From Actinomadura terrae (GTDB lineage Bacteria; Actinomycetota; Actinomycetes; Streptosporangiales; Streptosporangiaceae): a stretch of 64,000 nucleotides of DNA. A program made the translations under genes and the position numbers. This document shows, one piece after another, positions 15,252 to 23,484 of this stretch; positions within the stretch are counted from its first letter, which is position 1, and every line of letters starts with the position of its first letter. The notes beneath the pieces were generated by a model. The model ran no database searches and was not told where the DNA came from. It worked only from the letters and a program-made list of their open reading frames with translations. The stretch is from the NCBI RefSeq assembly GCF_022751215.1, contig NZ_JAICDG010000002.1, positions 186,001 through 250,000 of the forward strand. The letters run 5' to 3'.

Positions 15252-17791
15252 TCCGGCTCGCGTTCGCGTCGCTGCGGTACCGGGCCGCCGCGTCCGTGGC
15301 GACGTTCCTGGCGGTCGTCGTCGGCGCCGCGCTGCTGCTCGCCTGCGGGGGGCTGTTCGAGACGGCGATCCGGCTCAACGCCGACCCGCAGCGGCTCGCC
15401 GGGGCGCCGATCCTCGTCACCGGGCCCGCGGGGTTCAAGCTGCCGAACGAGTCGCAGCGCGCCGCCTACTCCGAGCGCGGCCACATCGACCCCGCGGTCG
15501 CGTCCCGGCTGGCCGGGACGCCCGGGGTCGCCGCCGCCGTGCCGGACGTCTCGTTCCCGGCGGTCCCCGTCGTCCACGGGCAGGCGGCTCCGGCCGGCGA
15601 CGACGCGCTCGCCGGGCACGGCTGGGAGTCGGCCGCGCTCACCCCCTACGCCCTGCGCGAGGGCGCCGCGCCCCAGGGGAAGGGCCAGGTCGTGCTGGAC
15701 GGCGCGTCCGCCCGGCGGCTGAAGGCCCACGCCGGGGACCGGGTCCAGATCGCGGTCGCCGGGGTGCCCGAGACGTTCACGGTGAGCGGCGTCGCCGCGC
15801 CCGCCGGGCACGTGGACGCCCCCGCGTACTTCTTCTCCGGCGCCGACGTCCAGCGGTTCGTGCCCCGGGGCGCGGGCGCCGACGCGATCGGGCTCCGGCT
15901 CGAACCCGGCGCCAAGGTCAAGGACGTGGCCGCGCGGGTGGCGGCGGCCCTGCCAGCGGAGCTGAAGGTCCGCACGGGCAGCGACCGCGGCGCGGCCGAG
16001 TTCGCCGGCGTCGAGGCCGGACGGCTGCCGCTGATCCTGCTCGCGGGCATCTTCAGCGGCATGGTCGTGGTCGTCATGGCGCTGGTCGTGTCGGCGACGA
16101 TCGGGCTGTCGGTCCGGCAGCGGCGGCGGGAGCTCGCGCTGCTGCGCGCGGGTGGCGCCACGCCGCGCCAGGTGTACCGGATGGTGATGGCCGAGACGAT
16201 GGTCGTCGCGCTGCTCGCCACCGCGTGCGGGCTCGTGCTCGGCCGGTTCACCGGCGGCTGGATCTGGGACGCCACGACCGAGCACGGCGCCGTCTCGTCC
16301 GCGCTGAACTTCCAGCTCGGCCTGATCCCGCTCGGCGGCACCGCGCTCGTCGCGCCGCTCGCCGTGTGGATCGCGGCCGCGTTCGCCGCCCTCCCGGCCG
16401 CGCGCACCCGTCCGATCCAGGCGATCGCGGAGGCGGCCGTCCCGTCGGTCAGGGTGGCACCCTTCCGGCGCGTGCTCGCCGCCGTGTTCGCGGTCGGCAC
16501 CGTCGCGCTCGCCGGGACCACGATGTTCATGGGTCCGGAGTCGGCGCAGGCCACCGGCGGACCGGCCGTCCTCACCGGCTCGATCGCGGTCGCCCTCATC
16601 GCCCCCGAACTCCTGGACCGCCTCACCGGCCGGGCAGCCGACCTCATCCACCGCCTGGGCGGCCCCCTCGGCATCCTGGCCGCGATCAATATCCGGGCCC
16701 GCGCGGGCCAGTTCGCGGCGGTGCTCACACCGCTCACGCTGGGCGTGTCGATCGCGCTCGGCAACGTGTACTCGCAGACCACCGCGGCCGAGGCCGCCAA
16801 GGACGGCTACCTCCACCAGTTCAAGGCCGACACCGTCGTCACGTCCTCGGCGGGCGGGATCGCCCCGGGGCTCGTCGAGCGGGTCCGCCAGACCGAAGGG
16901 GTCGCGACCGCGTCGCCGCTGGTCAGCAGCCACGGCTGGATCGAGGAGCCCTACGACGGCAAGGGCACCGACCCCTCCACGCTGATCGGCGTCGGACGCC
17001 AGGACGCGGCGCCCGTGCTCACCGCGCCCGCCGCGTCCGGGACGCTGCGGAACTTCACCGGCAACGTCGTCGCGCTGCCCGAACCCATCGCGCGGCGGCT
17101 GCACATCGGCGTGGGGCAGAAGATCGTCATGCGTCTCGGCGACGGCACCCGGGCGCCGGTCACGGTCGCGGCGCTGCTGCGGGACTCCTCCGACTACGCG
17201 GGCATCATGTTGCCCTCCGACCTGCTGGCCCCGCACACGACCAACGCGCTGCCCACCCACCTCCTCGTCCGCGCGGAGCCGGGGACCAGTACCGGGGAGC
17301 TGCGGAAGGCCGTCGAGGAGCGGGTCGGCGCGTTCCCCGGGACCAGCGTCGGCGGCGACGGCGTGCTGGCGGAGACGGTCGAGCGCGGCCTCGACGTCGA
17401 GGCGTGGATCAACTACCTGATCGCCGCGCTGGCCATCGCCTACGCCGCGATCGCGGCCATCAACACGCTGGCCGTGGCGGTGCTGTCGCGGCGCCGGGAA
17501 CTCGCGGCGCAGCGCCTGGCCGGTGCGACCGGAAGCCAGGTGCGGCGGATGCTGCTCATCGAGGGCCTCGTGGTGGCCACGATGAGCCTCGCGCTCGGGA
17601 CGGCGATCTCGGCGTTCACCGTCCTGCCGATGGCCTTCGCGGGCGGCGCGCTGCTGCCGTCCGGGCCGGTCGCCGTCTTCCTGGGCGTCGTCGCGGCGGC
17701 GTTCCTGATCGTCGTGCCCGTGACGGCGCTGGCCGGACGGACGGCGCTGCGTCCGAAGGCCGTCGAGATCATCGGTTCGGCGGCGGCGTGA
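15248..17791 (+). CDS. FtsX-family ABC transporter permease
   Basis: An 847-residue permease with a duplicated FtsX organisation. An N-terminal anchor (ATFLAVVVGAALLLACGG) precedes an extracytoplasmic domain (residues about 45-250), then a three-helix FtsX core (LAGIFSGMVVVVMALVVSATIGLSV onward). After central helices, a second extracytoplasmic domain and second FtsX core (INYLIAALAIAYAAIAAINTLAVAVLSRRRELAAQRLAGAT) follow. It starts within the ATPase stop codon and should form a 2+2 complex with that subunit. Drug efflux or cell-envelope stress relief is the usual role. The gene is directly followed by copy 1 of the dispersed repeat. Confidence 0.92.
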   Translation: MIRLAFASLRYRAAASVATFLAVVVGAALLLACGGLFETAIRLNADPQRLAGAPILVTGPAGFKLPNESQRAAYSERGHIDPAVASRLAGTPGVAAAVPDVSFPAVPVVHGQAAPAGDDALAGHGWESAALTPYALREGAAPQGKGQVVLDGASARRLKAHAGDRVQIAVAGVPETFTVSGVAAPAGHVDAPAYFFSGADVQRFVPRGAGADAIGLRLEPGAKVKDVAARVAAALPAELKVRTGSDRGAAEFAGVEAGRLPLILLAGIFSGMVVVVMALVVSATIGLSVRQRRRELALLRAGGATPRQVYRMVMAETMVVALLATACGLVLGRFTGGWIWDATTEHGAVSSALNFQLGLIPLGGTALVAPLAVWIAAAFAALPAARTRPIQAIAEAAVPSVRVAPFRRVLAAVFAVGTVALAGTTMFMGPESAQATGGPAVLTGSIAVALIAPELLDRLTGRAADLIHRLGGPLGILAAINIRARAGQFAAVLTPLTLGVSIALGNVYSQTTAAEAAKDGYLHQFKADTVVTSSAGGIAPGLVERVRQTEGVATASPLVSSHGWIEEPYDGKGTDPSTLIGVGRQDAAPVLTAPAASGTLRNFTGNVVALPEPIARRLHIGVGQKIVMRLGDGTRAPVTVAALLRDSSDYAGIMLPSDLLAPHTTNALPTHLLVRAEPGTSTGELRKAVEERVGAFPGTSVGGDGVLAETVERGLDVEAWINYLIAALAIAYAAIAAINTLAVAVLSRRRELAAQRLAGATGSQVRRMLLIEGLVVATMSLALGTAISAFTVLPMAFAGGALLPSGPVAVFLGVVAAAFLIVVPVTALAGRTALRPKAVEIIGSAAA

Positions 17792-17825
17792 GCCGCCCGG
17801 CCGCTACCGGCCACCGGACCGCTCG

Positions 17826-17997
17826 GCAGTGTTTCAAAAGTCCCGGCCCACGTCCCTCGCCTGGCGGCTCGGGACGTGACCGAGCCTTTGCGGGCGCGGA
17901 ATCGCTTCGCGATCTTCCCGGCGGGGCTCGCCTCCGGCGTCGCCCCGCCGCTCAGCTACGCGCCCGCGTGACGGCTGAGGCCACCTTGGAACACGCC
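17826..17997. repeat. Dispersed structured repeat, copy 1
   Basis: About 172 bases, bounded by GTGTTTCAAAAG at the left and an imperfect inverted version (CCTTGGAACAC) at the right. Inside are a stem at 17849-17856/17871-17878 with a 14-base loop, a small TTC-capped hairpin near 17900-17915, a stem at 17919-17927/17942-17950, and a CTCAGC...GCTGAG pair. Copies 2 and 3 lie at 21634 and 55573. It ends one base before the stop codon of the TetR gene. Confidence 0.85.
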
Positions 17998-18645
17998 CTA
18001 GGCGCCGTCGATGCCGCCGGCCCTGCCGTGGTTGGACGTGTCGGGGTCGGGCTCGCCGGTCTTGTGGGGGTCGGGGGACAGGCCGGTGAAGGCGACGTCG
18101 AGTATCTCCGACACCTGCTCGGCGGACGGCGGACGGGTATGGAGCAGCAGCCGGTAGTACAGGGGCCCGTAGAGCATCTCGACCACGGTGTCGATGTCGA
18201 AGTCCCCGCGTATCTGCCCCTCCTCCTGCCCGCGCCGGAGCCGTTCCTCACAGGCCCGCACGCGCGGCTCGATCATGTTCTCGCGGAGCGAGGCGGCGAG
18301 TTCCGGGTCCTCCTGGGCGGCCGCTATGAGACCGGCGTAGGGCGCGAACTCCGAGCTGTTGAACAGCGTCGCCACCGCGCTCATCTGCGTGTGCAGGTCG
18401 GCGCGCACGTCGCCGGTGTAGGGGAAGTCGGTCGTGCTGTTCACACGCTCGTTGAGGGCCTCCTGGAGTACCGCCGCCTTGGACCCCCACCACCGGTAGA
18501 TCGTCTGCTTGCCCACCCCGGCCCGTTTGGCGATCTCCTCGACCGTCATCTTGGCCAGACCGCGCTCCCGGACCAGCTCAAGGGCCGCGTCCAGGATCGC
18601 CCGGCGGGATCGCTCGCTCCGTCGCTGCTCGTTCGGCGTGCTCAT
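17998..18645 (-). CDS. TetR family regulator, probable repressor of the export operon
   Basis: A 215-residue repressor. Helix-turn-helix at about residues 30-55 (MTVEEIAKRAGVGKQTIYRWWGSK), followed by an all-helical ligand domain of the TetR_C_16-like type. The last 25 residues are a polar tail. It diverges from the membrane-protein gene at 18720. The gap holds the same AGACG-N8-CGTCTTGAC element as the ABC-operon promoter, which suggests that this protein represses itself, the membrane protein and the exporter. Its stop codon adjoins the right end of repeat copy 1. Confidence 0.88.
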   Translation of the reverse strand: MSTPNEQRRSERSRRAILDAALELVRERGLAKMTVEEIAKRAGVGKQTIYRWWGSKAAVLQEALNERVNSTTDFPYTGDVRADLHTQMSAVATLFNSSEFAPYAGLIAAAQEDPELAASLRENMIEPRVRACEERLRRGQEEGQIRGDFDIDTVVEMLYGPLYYRLLLHTRPPSAEQVSEILDVAFTGLSPDPHKTGEPDPDTSNHGRAGGIDGA

Positions 18646-18661
18646 GGCACGACCTTACACG

Positions 18662-18684
18662 AGACGAAACGGAGCGTCTTGACA
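18662..18684. promoter_or_regulatory. TetR operator overlapping a -35 box
   Basis: AGACG (18662-18666), eight bases, CGTCT (18675-18679), running into TTGACA (18679-18684). The arms, spacing and overlap with TTGAC match the site at 13788-13810 exactly. It lies between the divergent TetR and membrane-protein genes. No good -10 box is obvious on the plus strand. Confidence 0.65.
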
Positions 18685-18719
18685 GGGCATGACCACCCCC
18701 CATCGGAAGGAGGCTCGCC

Positions 18720-19412
18720 GTGAGCGAGGCGGCTACCCGCAGATACACCGGCATGTTCGGCGTGATCGCCAGCCTGTTCATCATCGTCCAGGTCCCGCTC
18801 TACTTCATCTACTCCGGGGCCCCGCCGGACTGGAACATCATCACCCGCGGTCTGATCGGCGTCACCGGCTGCACGTTCTACATCGTGTACTTCATCGGGC
18901 TCCGGCAGCTCGTCGTCCGGGTCAGTCCGGCCCACGAGTGGGCGGCGTCGGTGATCCAGATGGCGGGGCTGCTCTGGGTCGCGATGGTGTTCGTCCCCCA
19001 GTCCATGGAGGTCGGCGCGGCGATCTCGGTGCGCCACGACATCGACACGACGACCGAGGGCCCGTTCGCGGCGGCCCAGTACCTGATGCAGGGCGGGATC
19101 TCGCGGCTGCTGATGGGCCTGTTCCTGATCACCTTCGGCGTCACGGTCACCAGGCTCAGGCTGCTGCCGACCTGGGTGGGCCGTTCGTCGTTCATCGTCG
19201 CCGCCATCAACCTCGCGTTCCTGCCCGCGGTGTACTTCGGCGACGACGCGGCCGACTTCTACAGCGCGCAGGGCTGGGGCACCACGGCCAGCATGGGCGC
19301 GCTGTGGTCGCTCTGGACGCTGGCCGTGAGCATCAGCACCCTGCGCAGCGCGCGGAACGCCCCCGCCGAGTCGGCCAGCGGGCACGCGGGGACGGCGGCC
19401 GGGCTCGGCTGA
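18720..19412 (+). CDS. Six-helix integral membrane protein, unknown function
   Basis: A 230-residue membrane protein with about six hydrophobic segments (GVIASLFIIVQVPLYFIY, GLIGVTGCTFYIVYFIG, VIQMAGLLWVAMVFV, LLMGLFLITFGVTV, FIVAAINLAFLPAVYF, LWSLWTLAVSI). It resembles DUF4386-like proteins in layout, but I cannot name a family with confidence. The GTG at 18720 follows AAGGAGG by seven bases. Divergence from the TetR gene across a shared operator suggests induction by the same ligand as the ABC exporter, so a role in tolerance is plausible. Confidence 0.75.
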   Translation: MSEAATRRYTGMFGVIASLFIIVQVPLYFIYSGAPPDWNIITRGLIGVTGCTFYIVYFIGLRQLVVRVSPAHEWAASVIQMAGLLWVAMVFVPQSMEVGAAISVRHDIDTTTEGPFAAAQYLMQGGISRLLMGLFLITFGVTVTRLRLLPTWVGRSSFIVAAINLAFLPAVYFGDDAADFYSAQGWGTTASMGALWSLWTLAVSISTLRSARNAPAESASGHAGTAAGLG

Positions 19413-19419
19413 ATCCACG

Positions 19420-19455
19420 AAGGTGCCCGGGACCTTGCCGCCCGGGCACCTTTCG
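19420..19455 (+). terminator. Intrinsic terminator
   Basis: A perfect 12-base inverted repeat (AAGGTGCCCGGG and its complement, 19420-19431 and 19441-19452) with a nine-base loop and a short T-run lies between the converging membrane-protein gene and the small basic protein gene. Confidence 0.8.
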
Positions 19456-19462
19456 CGTGCGG

Positions 19463-19786
19463 TCAGTGCCACGGGGGACGGGACCTGCGCAGCACCCGTT
19501 CCGCGCGCGCGGTCGCGGTGATCCACTCCCAGCGCGAGTAGAGCGTCCAGGCCCAGGACGATTCGGGGCGTGCGTCGCGTCCCGGGTCCGGTTCGTCCGG
19601 GGGGTGCCGGGGCTGCGGAGCGTCCTTGCGCGGGACGGCCTTCCGCGCGGGGGAGCCACCGGCGGGACGGGCGACGAAGCGGCGGGCGACCCGCGCCGGG
19701 CGGCCCGGACGGCGCCGTACCCGTCGCAGCCTGGCCAGCGCGGACGGGGGCACGAGCATCGCTGGGCTCCTCGGATCACCGGTCAT
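19463..19786 (-). CDS. Small basic hypothetical protein
   Basis: A 107-residue reading frame very rich in Arg and Pro (LARLRRVRRRPGRPARVARR near the start). A tryptophan-containing end, ESSWAWTLYSRWEWITATARAERV, looks selected and not random. ATG at 19786 has GGGAG five bases upstream. No domain is recognised. The arginine-rich composition could reflect nucleic-acid binding or simply high GC, so I give it modest confidence. Confidence 0.45.
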   Translation of the reverse strand: MTGDPRSPAMLVPPSALARLRRVRRRPGRPARVARRFVARPAGGSPARKAVPRKDAPQPRHPPDEPDPGRDARPESSWAWTLYSRWEWITATARAERVLRRSRPPWH

Positions 19787-19966
19787 CGCCGCTCCCGAAT
19801 GTAGCGCAACGGATACCGTCCGCCATCCTCCTCCCGACGTTCCGGTGAACGCGAGGAGAACGATCTTTTGATCTCGTGCTGTTCGACGGGGGCGAATCGG
19901 CGGCGTTGTGTGGTCGTCGGGACGTTCGACCACGCGCGTCCGGGAGGGCTCGCTGAGGGCCGGGGA

Positions 19967-20380
19967 TTACTGGTGGGCCAGCGCGGCGGGGTGGCAGTCC
20001 ACCATGAGCTCGATGTCGCGGGTGTGGGCCAGGGCGGCGGCGCCGTCGCGGTCGATGGCGGCGGCCAGGACGGCTCCGACGGCCCCGGCCAGCAGCCCGC
20101 GGATCTCCTCGGGCCGCAGGTCGGCGGGGTCCCAGGAGCGCAGCGTCGCGTCGCCCGCGACCGTGACATGGCGGACGCCCGCCAGCAGCATCGCCAGCTC
20201 GCCGCACCGGGAGAGGCAGGCGGCCCCGTCCGGACCGGCCTCGCTGATCACCGCGCCGAGCCGCCGCGCCACGCCGTGCAGCGCGAGCAGGGCGGGCCGT
20301 TCGTGCCGGCCGGGCCGGAAGATGGGCGGGCGGCCGTCCTCCCGCCACCTGGCGTATGCCCCGAAGGAATGGCTGTTCAT
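19967..20380 (-). CDS. Hypothetical protein
   Basis: A 137-residue frame without a recognised family. It starts MNSHSFGAYARWREDG and contains Ala/Leu-rich helices (ALLALHGVARRLGAVI, CGELAMLLAGVRHVTVAG, IRGLLAGAVGAVLAAAI). The ATG at 20380 has no clear ribosome site. Codon positions look biased as in real genes, and no convincing competing frame exists on the other strand. It could be a helical binding protein; nothing more can be said. Confidence 0.5.
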   Translation of the reverse strand: MNSHSFGAYARWREDGRPPIFRPGRHERPALLALHGVARRLGAVISEAGPDGAACLSRCGELAMLLAGVRHVTVAGDATLRSWDPADLRPEEIRGLLAGAVGAVLAAAIDRDGAAALAHTRDIELMVDCHPAALAHQ

Positions 20381-20659
20381 GACACGACACTAGAGTCGCG
20401 GGTGCCCCGCCCGGAGCAGGACTCCCCGCTATCGGAATCCTTTTGCCTTTCGAGGTCGGCGGGTTATCTTCTATTTGCCGTGGAGGGCACCGGGTAAAGC
20501 GGGTGATGGTGCGGTAATAATCCAGTAGATCGTCCCTTGCGGCCAGGCAAACGGGTTTACCGCCGGTCTGTTCGGAAAAGCAGCAAGTAATCCGGCAACT
20601 CGGGAGCAACAGAACCAAGCGCGGGACGGTCCGGGCCACGCCGGATCACGAGAGCAGAG

Positions 20660-21640
20660 GTGTTCAACGTGCAGACGCAGACACAGGTGCGGGAACTGAT
20701 GGGAATGAGCGTGACCGACGCCCACGGCACCAAGGTCGGCACGATCAAGCAGGTGTACCTCAACGACGATTCCGGCGCGCCCGAGTGGGTGACCGTGCAC
20801 ACCGGTTGGTTCGGGATGCGGGAGAGTTTCGTCCCGCTGTCCGGCGCGAACAAGGCGAAGGACATGCTCCAGGTCCCCTACGACAAGGAGACCATCAAGG
20901 GCGCCCCCAATGTGGACGCGGACGAGCATCTGTCGCACGCGCAGATCGTCGATCTCTACCGGCACTACGGCGTGCGCCCCCCGAGCGGCCGCCGCTCGCC
21001 CGGCGACGCGGGGACGTCCGGAGACGCCGCCGGGACGTCCGGGAACGCGGGCCCGGCCGCCGGGTCCGACGCCAAGGCCGGTGACCGGTCCATGACCGGC
21101 AGGGAAGGCCAGGGCATGGGCAAGAGCGGCACGGCGGGCGGCGCAGCCGGGACCGCCGGTGCGGCCGGTGCGGCGGGTGCCGCCGGGATGGCCGTCCATG
21201 CCGAACGCCAGGGCAAGCGCGGGAAGGACCTGCCGCCGCAGTCGGCGCGCGCCGGCGCCGAGGCGCCGATGACCGAGATCACCCGGTGCGAGGAGCAGAT
21301 GCGCATCGGGACCGAGCGCCACGAGACCGGGCGAGTCCACGTCCGCAAGTGGGTCGAGACGGAGATGGTCGAGCGGACGATCCCGGTCTCGCACGAGGAG
21401 ATCAAGATCGATCGTGAGGCGATCACCGGTGGCCGTCCGGACATGAAGGCGACGCTCGGCGAGGACGACCGCGTGATCGTCCTGTACGAGGAGCGCCCGG
21501 TCGTGACGAAGGAGACCGTGCCCGTCGAGCGCGTGCGCATCCACACCGAGCAGGTGCAGGACGAGCAGACCGTGCGCGGCGAGCTGCGCCGCGAGCGCAT
21601 TGAGGTGACCCGCGAAGACGGTGCGGGCAGCTCTGTTTAA
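20660..21640 (+). CDS. PRC-barrel and DUF2382 (YsnF/AvaK-like) stress protein
   Basis: A 326-residue protein. A PRC-barrel occupies residues 1-85 (LMGMSVTDAHGTKVGTIKQVYLND...PEWVTVHTG). A Gly/Ala-rich linker spans about 105-205. The C-terminal DUF2382 domain spans 210-325 (EEQMRIGTERHETGRVHVRKWVET, RPVVTKETVPVERVRIHTE). This architecture is common in actinobacterial general-stress proteins related to YsnF. The start is GTG at 20660 or 20669, with no strong ribosome site. The TAA stop lies inside the left end of repeat copy 2, so the repeat has become the 3' end of the transcript. Confidence 0.85.
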   Translation: MFNVQTQTQVRELMGMSVTDAHGTKVGTIKQVYLNDDSGAPEWVTVHTGWFGMRESFVPLSGANKAKDMLQVPYDKETIKGAPNVDADEHLSHAQIVDLYRHYGVRPPSGRRSPGDAGTSGDAAGTSGNAGPAAGSDAKAGDRSMTGREGQGMGKSGTAGGAAGTAGAAGAAGAAGMAVHAERQGKRGKDLPPQSARAGAEAPMTEITRCEEQMRIGTERHETGRVHVRKWVETEMVERTIPVSHEEIKIDREAITGGRPDMKATLGEDDRVIVLYEERPVVTKETVPVERVRIHTEQVQDEQTVRGELRRERIEVTREDGAGSSV

Positions 21641-21805
21641 TGAAGTCCCGGCCCACCGCCCTCGCCTGGCGGCTCGGGCAGTGACCGTGCCTTGGCGGGC
21701 GCGGAATCGCTTCGCGATCTTCGCGGTGGGGCCTCGCCTCCGGCGCCGGCCCCACCGCTCAGCTACGCGCCCGCGTGACGGCTGAGGTCGCTGCGGGGTG
21801 CGCCC
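21634..21805. repeat. Dispersed structured repeat, copy 2
   Basis: It matches copies 1 and 3 over about 170 bases, from TGTTTAATGAAGTCCCGG to GACGGCTGAGG. The first stem is at 21654-21661/21676-21683, with one C-A mismatch and the same 14-base loop as the other copies. The last 20 bases are diverged and lack the ACTTTGAAACAC-type end. It overlaps the stop codon of the preceding gene. Confidence 0.8.
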
Positions 21806-21977
21806 TGGCCGGTGAGCCCGCGTGATCGCTGGGGCCGCCTCGACATTCCAGGCACGGTTGGACGTATGGCCGGATGTGGTCATGCGCGGTGCTCGTTGGA
21901 CGGGTGTGACTGGTGGGGCCGATGGGGCTCGCGGTCCGTTCGCGCCGGTAAAGGCGGGCGGCGGTAGGACTTCCGAA

Positions 21978-22009
21978 CCGGGCCGTGGCCGACGGCCCGG
22001 GCGCCTTTT
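21978..22009 (+). terminator. Intrinsic terminator
   Basis: CCGGGCCGT (21978-21986), five bases, ACGGCCCGG (21992-22000), with TTTT at 22006-22009. It probably ends transcripts reading through from the PRC-barrel gene and repeat copy 2. Confidence 0.65.
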
Positions 22010-22185
22010 AGCGGGACGCCCCGAGACCATTAGTGAGCTTTCTTGACAGATAGGGGATAAAGGGGGAAGTTTCACTCGACGCCGAGCCCACGCGAGGGCC
22101 CGTGGCCTCCCTGCCACGGTCCCGTCGCAGGCGCGTGGCCCGCTCGGCGGTGGCCCCGAGGCCCCCCGCCGACCGCTCCCCCTAG

Positions 22186-22217
22186 GGCCGGCCGCTCGCT
22201 GGGGCGAGCGGCCGGCC
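22186..22217. terminator. Strong 14-bp hairpin
   Basis: A perfect 14-base inverted repeat (22186-22199 and 22204-22217) with a TGGG loop, followed by a C-rich tract and TTT. It may be a second terminator or a transcription insulator before the S4-domain gene. Confidence 0.55.
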
Positions 22218-22314
22218 GCCCCCTTTCCGGCCGGAGGGCGGGCTCGGAATTGGCGAATCCGGGCCCGGAAAACGGCGTGGAGACGGGTCGGGCGGCGCGG
22301 GTAGAGTCGCCCCC

Positions 22315-22731
22315 ATGACCGAGCAGGTGAGGGTTGATGTGTGGCTGTGGTCGGTGCGCCTGCTGAAAACCCGTTCGGTGGCGAGCAACGCGTGCCGCGC
22401 CGGGCACGTCCGGGTGAACGACGAGCGCGCCAAGCCCGCCACTCCCGTCCGTCCGGGAGACGAAATTCGCCTGCGCCATGACGGACGGGAGCGCATCGTC
22501 ATCGTCGAGCGGATCGTCCGCAAACGCGTCGGCGCCCCGATCGCGCAGGAATGCCTCATCGACAAGAGCCCGCCGCCCCCGCCGCGCGAGGCGCTCATTC
22601 CGATCGGCCTCCGCGAGCGCGGCGCGGGACGTCCCACCAAACGCGACCGCCGCGAACTCGACCGGCTCCGCGCGTTGAACCAGAGCCGCGTCGCCCACGA
22701 CCTCGACCTCGAACTCGGCGAGAGCGAATGA
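22315..22731 (+). CDS. S4-domain RNA-binding protein, Hsp15-like
   Basis: A 138-residue protein. The S4 RNA-binding fold covers residues 5-60 (VRVDVWLWSVRLLKTRSVASNACRAGHVRVNDERAKPA), followed by a basic C-terminal tail, as in Hsp15/HslR. That protein binds stalled 50S subunits carrying nascent chains and recycles them after heat shock. The actinobacterial versions are conserved and usually monocistronic. The ATG at 22315 lacks a ribosome site and the message may be leaderless. Confidence 0.85.
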   Translation: MTEQVRVDVWLWSVRLLKTRSVASNACRAGHVRVNDERAKPATPVRPGDEIRLRHDGRERIVIVERIVRKRVGAPIAQECLIDKSPPPPPREALIPIGLRERGAGRPTKRDRRELDRLRALNQSRVAHDLDLELGESE

Positions 22732-22765
22732 CACCGGCGCGGACGGTTTCTCGGCCGGGCTGAGC

Positions 22766-23395
22766 CTACGGTTTGCGGGCGAGCACGCGGCCGTGCTGGA
22801 ACCTTTCGGAATCCTCCGGCTCGCGGGAGGCGTGGGCGTCCACGACCAGCCCGGCCTCGTTCAGGAGCCGGCAGACGAGCGGGACCGGCCAACGGTGGGC
22901 GAGCGTCACCTTGTGGTCGAAGGGAATCGGCTCGCCGGCGCCGTCGGCGCCCGCCGGGGCCTCGAAGAAGCCGATCAGGAGACGCCCGCCCGGCGCGAGC
23001 AGCCGGTGGAATTCGGCGAGTATCCCGGGCCACTGCTCCGGCGCGGCGTGAATGGTCGAATACCACGCGAGAATGCCGCCGAGCGTGTCGTCCGCGAGGT
23101 CGAGGCCGGTCATGGAGCCCTGCTCGAAACGCAGGTCCGGATGCGCCGCGCGGGCGATCGCGATCATCTCCGCCGACAGGTCGACGCCGAAGGCCGTCCG
23201 GCCGAGCGAGGTCAGGTAGGTGGTCATGTGGCCGGGGCCGCAGCCGAGGTCGGCGACGGGATCGCCCGCGAGTTCGGCGAACGCGGCGATGAGGGCGCGG
23301 TCCAGCGCGGGGGTGACGTTGATGTCGGCGAACATCTCGGCGTAGAGGGCGGCGACGGAGTCGTAGGCGGTGCGGGTGGTGTCGAGTTCGGTCAC
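22766..23395 (-). CDS. Class I SAM-dependent methyltransferase
   Basis: A 209-residue methyltransferase. Motif I is VADLGCGPGHMTTYL near residue 55, the post-I acid lies in FGVDLSAEMI, and motif IV is GGILAWYSTIH, with LLAPGGRLLIGFFE after it. The N-terminal TAYDSVAALYAEMFAD is typical of UbiE-like small-molecule methyltransferases. I take the GTG at 23395 as the start, although the upstream frame stays open. It stands between converging and diverging genes of unrelated function; the substrate is unknown. Confidence 0.85.
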   Translation of the reverse strand: MTELDTTRTAYDSVAALYAEMFADINVTPALDRALIAAFAELAGDPVADLGCGPGHMTTYLTSLGRTAFGVDLSAEMIAIARAAHPDLRFEQGSMTGLDLADDTLGGILAWYSTIHAAPEQWPGILAEFHRLLAPGGRLLIGFFEAPAGADGAGEPIPFDHKVTLAHRWPVPLVCRLLNEAGLVVDAHASREPEDSERFQHGRVLARKP

Positions 23396-23484
23396 GGCCG
23401 CCGACGATATCCGGTGGACACCCCGTCCGGCGTCTGCCACAGTGACGCCATGATCGTTCGAAGGGACCGCGTCACCGTCGTCCG

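Larger units (their letters stand above)
21806..22314. other. Non-coding stretch with two hairpins
   Basis: About 510 bases between repeat copy 2 and the S4-domain gene. It contains a terminator at 21978 and a strong 14-base hairpin at 22186. A short open frame near 21822-22046 has no supporting features. The AT-richer segment 22010-22075 is a promoter-like spot without a clear consensus. Confidence 0.45.

Noticed and set aside
17826..17997. Protein coding within the dispersed repeat
   Set aside because: Open frames exist on the minus strand, but one-base insertions and deletions between copies break a common frame, while the paired stems are kept.
22186..22217. Hairpin before the S4-domain gene as a riboswitch
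   Set aside because: It is a simple perfect stem with a four-base loop about 100 bases from the start codon and has no conserved aptamer-like core.
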